Both the position numbers and the translations under genes were made by a program. Below the pieces are notes generated by a model that saw only the letters and a program-made list of their open reading frames with translations, did no database searches and was not told where the DNA came from. Source: Betaproteobacteria bacterium (lineage in GTDB: Bacteria > Pseudomonadota > Gammaproteobacteria > Burkholderiales > SG8-39). From it: a DNA stretch of 64,000 bases. The stretch lies in NCBI GenBank assembly GCA_947479645.1, contig CANKAJ010000005.1, forward strand, positions 1 through 64,000. Reading direction: 5' to 3'. The stretch's first letter is position 1; each line of letters starts with the position of its first letter. This document shows positions 59,065 through 64,000 of this stretch, one piece after another.

Positions 59065-60065
59065 TCGACCAGGCGTTCCTGGTCGTGGCGATTCTGGTCG
59101 TCGTGGCGTTGCTGTTCGATTTCATGAACGGCTTTCACGATTCGGCCAACTCGATCGCGCTGATGGTGTCGACGCGGCTGCTGACGCCACAGGCCGCGGT
59201 GGCCTGGGCGGCCTTCTTCAACTTCATTGCCTTCCTGGTGTTCGGGCTGCAGGTGGCGATGACCGTCGGGTCGGGGATCATCGACCCCGCCATCGTTGAC
59301 AATGCGGTCATCTTTGGCGCGCTGTGCGGCGCCATCATCTGGAACGTCATTACCTGGTGGTTCGGCATTCCCTCATCGTCGTCACACGCATTGGTGGGAG
59401 GGCTGGTCGGGGCGGCACTGGCCAAGGCCGATACCAGCGTCATCATCGCCAAGGGCCTGCTGAAGACCTCCAGCGCGATTATTCTTTCGCCTTTGCTGGG
59501 TTTGTTGCTCGCGCTGATGCTGTCAATTGTGGTGCTGTGGGTATTCAGGAAATCGTCGCCATCACGCACCGAGCGCCACTTCAACACGGCGCAATTTGTA
59601 TCTTCTTCGCTTTACAGCCTGGGCCATGGCGGCAACGACGCGCAAAAGACCATGGGGATCATCACGGTGCTGCTGTATGCCAACGGCTACCTGCAGGGTG
59701 AGATGCACGTGCCGTTCTGGGTGGTGATTTCATGCCACCTTGCCATCGCGCTCGGCACCCTGTTCGGCGGCTGGCGCATTGTCAGGACCATGGGCATGGG
59801 GATTACCCGGGTCAGGCCGTCGGGGGCGTTCAGCGCGCAGACGGCGGGTGCTGCGACCTTGTTTCTGGCAACCTATCTGGGCATACCGGTATCGACGACG
59901 CACACCATCACCGGCGCCATCGTCGGCATCGGACTGTCGCGGCGCGTGTCGGCGGTGCGCTGGAATATCGCGACGCGCATCGTGTGGGCCTGGGTGCTGA
60001 CCATTCCGGCATCAGGTCTGATTGCTGCGCTGTTCTGGTATCTGGGGCGCAACTTCCTGTTGTAA
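59061..60065 (+). CDS. pit: Low-affinity inorganic phosphate transporter, Pit family
   Basis: 334 residues, about 10 membrane helices. The two PHO4-family repeats are visible: LFDFMNGFHDSANSIALMVS near the start and SLYSLGHGGNDAQKTMGIIT in the second half. GIPSSSSHALVGGLVG and GIPVSTTHTITGAIVGIG are the paired conserved hairpins. Moves metal-phosphate with protons across the inner membrane. Operon with DUF47. Confidence 0.94.
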   Translation: MIDQAFLVVAILVVVALLFDFMNGFHDSANSIALMVSTRLLTPQAAVAWAAFFNFIAFLVFGLQVAMTVGSGIIDPAIVDNAVIFGALCGAIIWNVITWWFGIPSSSSHALVGGLVGAALAKADTSVIIAKGLLKTSSAIILSPLLGLLLALMLSIVVLWVFRKSSPSRTERHFNTAQFVSSSLYSLGHGGNDAQKTMGIITVLLYANGYLQGEMHVPFWVVISCHLAIALGTLFGGWRIVRTMGMGITRVRPSGAFSAQTAGAATLFLATYLGIPVSTTHTITGAIVGIGLSRRVSAVRWNIATRIVWAWVLTIPASGLIAALFWYLGRNFLL

Positions 60066-60102
60066 GCAAGGTCGCATGGCAACGCGCATGTCCGTCGCGG
60101 CA

Positions 60103-61101
60103 TCATTCCGTGGTTTTGATGTTGTTGTCCTTGACCAGTTTTTTCCATCTGGCGACATCGCTGGCAACCACCCGGACCAGTTCCGCAGGCGTGCTGCCGA
60201 CCGGCGCGATGGCCTCGGATTCGAGCTTGGCCAGCAGGTCCGGTGCCCGTACCGCCTTGCCCAGTTCCGCACTCATGCGGTTGACGATGTCGACCGGCGT
60301 TGTCGCCGGGGCGAGCAGCCCGAGCCAGCTCGGATACTCATAGTCCGGAATGCCCAGTTCGGCCACCGTGCGCAGTTGCGGCAAGGCCGACACGCGATTG
60401 CCGGTGAGGAGCGCCAGCGCCTTCAGTTTGCCGGATTTGAAATGCTGCAGGCCGGTGCCGATGGAGATGGTGACCACGTCGATGCGGCCGGCCAGCGCAT
60501 CGATGACGGCAGGCGCCGAGCCCTTGTAATGCACGAAGGTCACCTCGGTTCTGGTGGCATTGTGCAACCACGCGCCGACCAGATGCGTCACGCCCCCCTG
60601 TGCCGCGCTGCCCCAGTTGAGTTTGCCGGGATTGGCGCGGGCATAGGCGATGTACTCCTCATAGCTGTTGGCAGGAACCGCTGCACTCACCACCAGCAGC
60701 ATGGCGCGTTTGCTGACGAGCGAGGTCGGCGCGAAGTCCTTCAGCGTGTCATAAGGCAGGTCGTCACGGAAGGCCGGAATGATGGCAAAACCCGATGAGG
60801 TCAGCAGCCAGGTGTAACCATCCGGTTTCGATTTTGCGACGTAGTTGTTGCCGATGACGGCATTGCCGCCGGGCTTGAAGTCAACGACGAAGGGCTGGCC
60901 GGTACTCTGTTGCAGCCGCTCATTGTAGAGGCGGATTTCGCGATCGCTGGGACCGCCCGCGGTGAGGGGAATGATGAAGGTGACCAAACGGTTCGGCCAG
61001 GTTGACGCTGCATTGGAAGCCGTCTGCGCAAAGCCCGGGGGCGTCGCCAGCGTTACCGCGGCAGCGCCGGCCGCGAGCAGGAGGTATCCGAAAAAACGCA
61101 T
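60103..61101 (-). CDS. Bug/TctC-family substrate-binding protein
   Basis: Start MRFFGYLLL at 61101, after AAGGAG; the 61200 track start is rejected. 332 residues, signal peptide ending near PPGFAQTA. Motifs: WPNRLVTFIIPLTAGGPSDRE, DFKPGGNAVIGNNYVAKSKPDGYT, FVHYKGSAPAVIDALAGR. Closest relative in the window appears to be the Bug at 1183. Second of two tandem minus-strand Bugs with no enzyme gene attached. Confidence 0.91.
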   Translation of the reverse strand: MRFFGYLLLAAGAAAVTLATPPGFAQTASNAASTWPNRLVTFIIPLTAGGPSDREIRLYNERLQQSTGQPFVVDFKPGGNAVIGNNYVAKSKPDGYTWLLTSSGFAIIPAFRDDLPYDTLKDFAPTSLVSKRAMLLVVSAAVPANSYEEYIAYARANPGKLNWGSAAQGGVTHLVGAWLHNATRTEVTFVHYKGSAPAVIDALAGRIDVVTISIGTGLQHFKSGKLKALALLTGNRVSALPQLRTVAELGIPDYEYPSWLGLLAPATTPVDIVNRMSAELGKAVRAPDLLAKLESEAIAPVGSTPAELVRVVASDVARWKKLVKDNNIKTTE

Positions 61102-61157
61102 GACTTGCTCCTTGGCGCGATCTTGGGTCCAGATGCAGTGCCGCAACCAGTGCTTCC

Positions 61158-62141
61158 CTAAATTTTGGGCACGCCGATGGCACTGACGAGTTTTTTCCAT
61201 TTGGCGATTTCCTGATCGACTTCCTCGGCGAGTTGCTCCGGGGTGTTGCCGACGATTTCCGATTCGGTAGTGCCGTTCTTCAGCAGTTGCGCGCGCACAC
61301 CGGCATCCTTGAGAATGGCCACGATTTCGGTGTTCAATCGGGTGACGATGCTTTTGGGCACGCCGGACGGCGCGAAGTAGGCAATCCAGGACGTCGCCTG
61401 GAAGCCCGGATAGCCCTGTTCCTCAACGGTGGGAACCGTCGGCGCCTGTACCGACCGGATGCGGGAGGTGATGGCCAGCGCCTTCATGCGCCCCGCCGCG
61501 ATTTGCGGCATTGCCGGCGGCGTCCCGATGAACAGCATGTCCACCCGCCCGGCGGCAATATCGACAAACGCGCCCGAAGGCGCCTTGTATGGCACGTCGG
61601 TCAATTTGATGCCGGTCGTATGCTTGAACAACTCCCCGGTCAGCTGCGAGATGCCCCCGGTAGTGGCCAGCGTATATTTCCCCGGATTGGCCTTTGCCAG
61701 CGCCACCAGCTCCGCCACGGAACCGGCGGGCAATGAATTGCTCGCCACCAGCAGGTAGACGATATGCAGAACCTGCGTGATGGGCTGAAAATCCCTGACA
61801 GGATCATATTGCATCTTTTCAAACAGGCTGACGTTGGCGCCATGCGTGGCATTGGTGCCCAGAAGCAATGTGTAGCCATCGGGCTCTGCTTTTGACACCG
61901 CTTCGGTGCCGATCATGCCGTTGGCGCCGGGGCGATTATCGATGACCACCGGTTGCCCTATCCGGGTTGCCAGCACCCCTCCGACAATCCGGCCGGTTAA
62001 GTCGGTGCTGCTGCCCGAGGCAAATGGCACGACCACGCGCACAGCTCGTGCCGGATAGGCCTGTCCCATTGCCTGGTCCGCCAGGAACAGGAGTCCCGAC
62101 GCCGTCAGCAGCAAAATATTAACCATGCATTTCACTCTCAT
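61158..62141 (-). CDS. Bug/TctC-family substrate-binding protein
   Basis: Start ATG 62141 (MRVKCMVNI) or 62126 (MVNILLL); the 62147 track start is a TTG. About 327 residues, signal peptide ending near DQAMGQAYP. Motifs: YPARAVRVVVPFASGSSTDLTGR, IDNRPGANGMIGTEAVSKAEPDGYT, DVPYKAPSGAFVDIAAGR. First of the tandem minus-strand pair; the promoter should lie in the 505-base gap upstream. Confidence 0.91.
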   Translation of the reverse strand: MRVKCMVNILLLTASGLLFLADQAMGQAYPARAVRVVVPFASGSSTDLTGRIVGGVLATRIGQPVVIDNRPGANGMIGTEAVSKAEPDGYTLLLGTNATHGANVSLFEKMQYDPVRDFQPITQVLHIVYLLVASNSLPAGSVAELVALAKANPGKYTLATTGGISQLTGELFKHTTGIKLTDVPYKAPSGAFVDIAAGRVDMLFIGTPPAMPQIAAGRMKALAITSRIRSVQAPTVPTVEEQGYPGFQATSWIAYFAPSGVPKSIVTRLNTEIVAILKDAGVRAQLLKNGTTESEIVGNTPEQLAEEVDQEIAKWKKLVSAIGVPKI

Positions 62142-62646
62142 CTCCAATCTCAGAGCAACGGGACGGACCCAACAGGAAAAACTTCATTGCCAGCCCCGAT
62201 TTTACTCGTCCCCGAACAGGCGGCTTGACGCATTGCCATTGGCCTGAATCAAGGAGCGGGTCCGTGCGCCAATTTGAGCTGGAGGAAGGACCGGCGGATT
62301 CGGTGAATGGTTGCCTGTAAGGAATGCCAGGAATAATCTGCCGATCATTGGTGTTTACCACGCAGCAAGCAGTCATTCCCCAGCGTATTCGAAGGGAATT
62401 TCCTGTATTGTTAAAATGATCAATTATTAAAACAGGTCATTAATTGAAAGCAATATATTAAAACATTGTTATCAATTTTATTGCTCGGAAAGCAGGCCCG
62501 GCCAACACCATTTTCGATTGAAGGCTAAACAGGAGCTGGCGCAGGCGGCGGATCTCATGCGGCTCTGGTACCCTTGCGCATGGCTGGCTTTCCAAACGTG
62601 TAAAACCGATTGAATTCAAGCCATTTTCAAACCGAGGAGAACTGTA
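62142..62646. other. 505-base intergenic region with an AT-rich island
   Basis: About 62400-62485 is strikingly A/T-rich (repeated TTAAAA and ATTAAT words) compared with everything around it. It separates the divergent Bug and lectin-like genes and probably holds their promoters. I find no convincing gene, terminator or palindrome in it. Confidence 0.6.
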
Positions 62647-63336
62647 TTGAATACCAAAATGAGAATCGCCATCCTGGCGGGATTTGCTTTTGCTGCGGCG
62701 AGCGCCGGTCTGCAGGCGCAACAGGGTGATACCAAAAAATCAGCGGCACAAAAGCCCATGGGATTCTTCGTGACCAGTGTCGGCTCCGGCAAGGGTGCCG
62801 ACCTTGGCGGTCTTGAGGGCGCGGACAAGCATTGCCAGGCTTTGGCGCAGGCAGCTGGCGCGGGCAAGCGCACCTGGCATGCGTACCTGAGCGCCAATGA
62901 GGCCGGTGGCGCAAAGAAGGTGGTGAACGCGCGTGATCGCATCGGCAAGGGGCCCTGGTACAACGCCAACGGTGATCTGATCGCGAGCAATGTGGATCAG
63001 CTGCACACCGAGAACAATCTGAACAAGAAAACCGCACTGACCGAAAAGGGTGCGGTCGTCAACGGTCGTGGCGATACCCCAAACATGCATGACATGCTTA
63101 CCGGATCGGATACCCAGGGCATGGCGTTTTCCGGCGCCAACGATACCACCTGCGGCAACTGGACCAAGAGCAGTGCCGCTGGCTTTGCCCAGGTGGGTCA
63201 TCACGATCGTACCGGGCTGGACGAGAAGCCGCCAGCCAAGTCCTGGAATCATTCGCATCAGACGATTGGATGCAGCCAGGAGGCATTGGTAAAGACCGGT
63301 GGCGCCGGCCGCTTCTACTGCTTCGCGGCCAAGTAA
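62647..63336 (+). CDS. Secreted lectin-like (collagen NC10/endostatin-like fold) protein
   Basis: Starts at TTG 62647, supported by GAGGAG 7 bases upstream; ATG 62659 is too far from it. 229 residues. A Sec signal peptide (RIAILAGFAFAAASAGLQA) ends before QQGDTKK. The mature part resembles C-type-lectin-like proteins: GADLGGLEGADKHCQAL, TWHAYLS, RDRIGKGPWYNANG, and four Cys (HCQ, TCGNW, GCSQ, YCFAAK), enough for two disulfides. Periplasmic or exported; ligand unknown. A strong terminator follows. Confidence 0.82.
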   Translation: MNTKMRIAILAGFAFAAASAGLQAQQGDTKKSAAQKPMGFFVTSVGSGKGADLGGLEGADKHCQALAQAAGAGKRTWHAYLSANEAGGAKKVVNARDRIGKGPWYNANGDLIASNVDQLHTENNLNKKTALTEKGAVVNGRGDTPNMHDMLTGSDTQGMAFSGANDTTCGNWTKSSAAGFAQVGHHDRTGLDEKPPAKSWNHSHQTIGCSQEALVKTGGAGRFYCFAAK

Positions 63337-63355
63337 TTCCGGTTCTGCCAAATGC

Positions 63356-63389
63356 AAACGGGGCGCGAGAAATCGCGCCCCGTTTTTTT
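63356..63389 (+). terminator. Rho-independent terminator after the lectin-like gene
   Basis: AAACGGGGCGCGA, loop GAAA, exact complement TCGCGCCCCGTTT and a run of seven T. A textbook intrinsic terminator, 20 bases after the stop codon, between convergent genes. Confidence 0.93.
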
Positions 63390-63407
63390 ATGGTTGTCTG
63401 ATGTAAT

Positions 63408-64000
63408 TCAGTTCAATCCCTGGCTGTTCAGGTAGTCGTCGTAGCTGCCACGGTAATCGATGATCTGCGTTGGTTCGCCTTCCTTGCCTGGCTTCAGCTC
63501 GATGATGCGTGTCGCCAGTGACGACACGAACTCGCGATCATGCGAAACGAAGATCAGGGTGCCCTTGTATTTGTCCAGCGCCGTGTTCAGCGATTCGATG
63601 GATTCCATGTCGAGGTGATTGGTCGGCTCATCGAGCATGAGCACATTGGGCATCTTCAGCATCAGCTTGCCGAAGATCATGCGCTGCTCTTCACCACCGG
63701 AAATTACCTTGACCGATTTCTTGGTTTCGTCGCCCGAGAACAGCAGCCGGCCCAGCGTGGCGCGCATGATCTGATCGTCGTCGCCTTCGCGACGCCAGCG
63801 CGACATCCATTCGATCAGGGTGTCTTCCGTGGTGAAATCGGCCGCGTGATCCTGGGCACAGTAGCCCGGCCGCGCCTTTTCAGCCCACTTGACTTCACCG
63901 GCATCCGGCTGCAGCCCACCCGTAGTTTCCTTCGCGAATGCTTCACCGAGCAGGCAGCGCAGCAGCGTAGTCTTGCCGATGCCGTTGGGGCCGATGATGG
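63408..64000 (-). CDS. ybiT: ABC-F ATPase YbiT (3' part; gene runs off the right edge)
   Basis: The track shows only 63408-63806, but the frame stays open to the window end. The upstream part contains a Walker A motif, [11 protein letters not shown], and GYCAQDH. Within the listed ORF are the ABC signature ([15 protein letters not shown]), Walker B with [18 protein letters not shown], the ABC-F hallmark, and [16 protein letters not shown]. The second nucleotide-binding domain ends YDDYLNSQG as in E. coli YbiT. ABC-F proteins act on the ribosome; YbiT has no membrane part. About two-thirds of the gene lies outside the window. Confidence 0.9.
   Translation of the reverse strand, partial: IIGPNGIGKTTLLRCLLGEAFAKETTGGLQPDAGEVKWAEKARPGYCAQDHAADFTTEDTLIEWMSRWRREGDDDQIMRATLGRLLFSGDETKKSVKVISGGEEQRMIFGKLMLKMPNVLMLDEPTNHLDMESIESLNTALDKYKGTLIFVSHDREFVSSLATRIIELKPGKEGEPTQIIDYRGSYDDYLNSQGLN

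Noticed and set aside
62458-62721. Minus-strand ORF containing PHEIRRLRQLL, reminiscent of an HTH regulator
   Set aside because: The match is too short, the frame lies partly antisense to the lectin-like gene and in the AT-rich gap, and no ribosome site supports it.

Overview
The window reads like a GC-rich betaproteobacterial chromosome, most likely Burkholderiales. The main clue is the density of Bug/TctC-type periplasmic binding proteins (15 in 64 kb), which is a hallmark of Bordetella, Achromobacter, Variovorax and their relatives. Betaproteobacterial-style housekeeping genes (DUF1415, a RluF-like pseudouridine synthase, DUF47-Pit, YbiT) agree with this. I cannot place it below order level from the sequence alone. 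No tRNA, rRNA, CRISPR array, transposase or phage gene is visible.

Positions 1-41716 form one long acyl-CoA catabolic island built from repeated modules. 1-4197 (+): a cupin-rubredoxin fusion, a cupin and three tandem Bug proteins. 4229-6170 (-): an FAH-superfamily hydratase and a LysR regulator. 6291-13791 (+): thiolase-like protein, DUF35 partner, CoA-transferase, Bug, a two-domain CoA-transferase fusion and an acyl-CoA dehydrogenase. 13920-15493 (-): a second thiolase-like/DUF35 pair. 15832-24143 (+): Bug, third pair, MDR oxidoreductase, CoA-transferase, two Bugs, acyl-CoA dehydrogenase. 24245-29246 (+): luciferase-like oxidoreductase, ADP-forming acyl-CoA synthetase, cyclase-family hydrolase, crotonase, then a clear terminator. 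29404-34259 (+): three Bugs, alpha/beta hydrolase, methyltransferase. 34536-41716 (+): acyl-CoA dehydrogenase, crotonase, CoA-transferase, Bug, fourth pair, CoA-transferase.

41717-47046 is a scarred zone. It holds palindromic intergenic repeats, a decayed antitoxin gene, a PAS-GGDEF sensor, an intact ParD/ParE-like toxin-antitoxin pair with a palindromic operator, a truncated DUF1993 gene and an HI0933-type flavoprotein. 47047-49351 is housekeeping (GIY-YIG, DUF1415, RluF-like with duplicated S4). 49350-51490 is a small crotonase plus Bug patch; a near-exact direct repeat brackets the crotonase, and its Bug gene appears to use an ATT start. 51548-57277 is a further module: acyl-CoA ligase, fifth thiolase-like/DUF35 pair and acyl-CoA dehydrogenase on the minus strand, with a Bug divergent from it. 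The rest is an alpha/beta-hydrolase-fold protein without a visible triad, DUF47-Pit phosphate uptake, two more Bugs, a secreted lectin-like protein and the 3' part of ybiT.

The working logic I infer is as follows. Bug proteins capture organic acids in the periplasm. CoA-transferases or ligases activate them to CoA esters. Acyl-CoA dehydrogenases and crotonases modify the chain or ring. The thiolase-like/DUF35 pairs then make the final C-C cut. All five thiolase-like proteins lack the nucleophilic cysteine of true thiolases. They are therefore better candidates for aldolase-type lyases (compare Ltp2-ChsH2 of steroid side-chain degradation) than for thiolases. This repeated, cysteine-less thiolase/DUF35 system is the most interesting content of the window. 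Its substrates cannot be read from the sequence.
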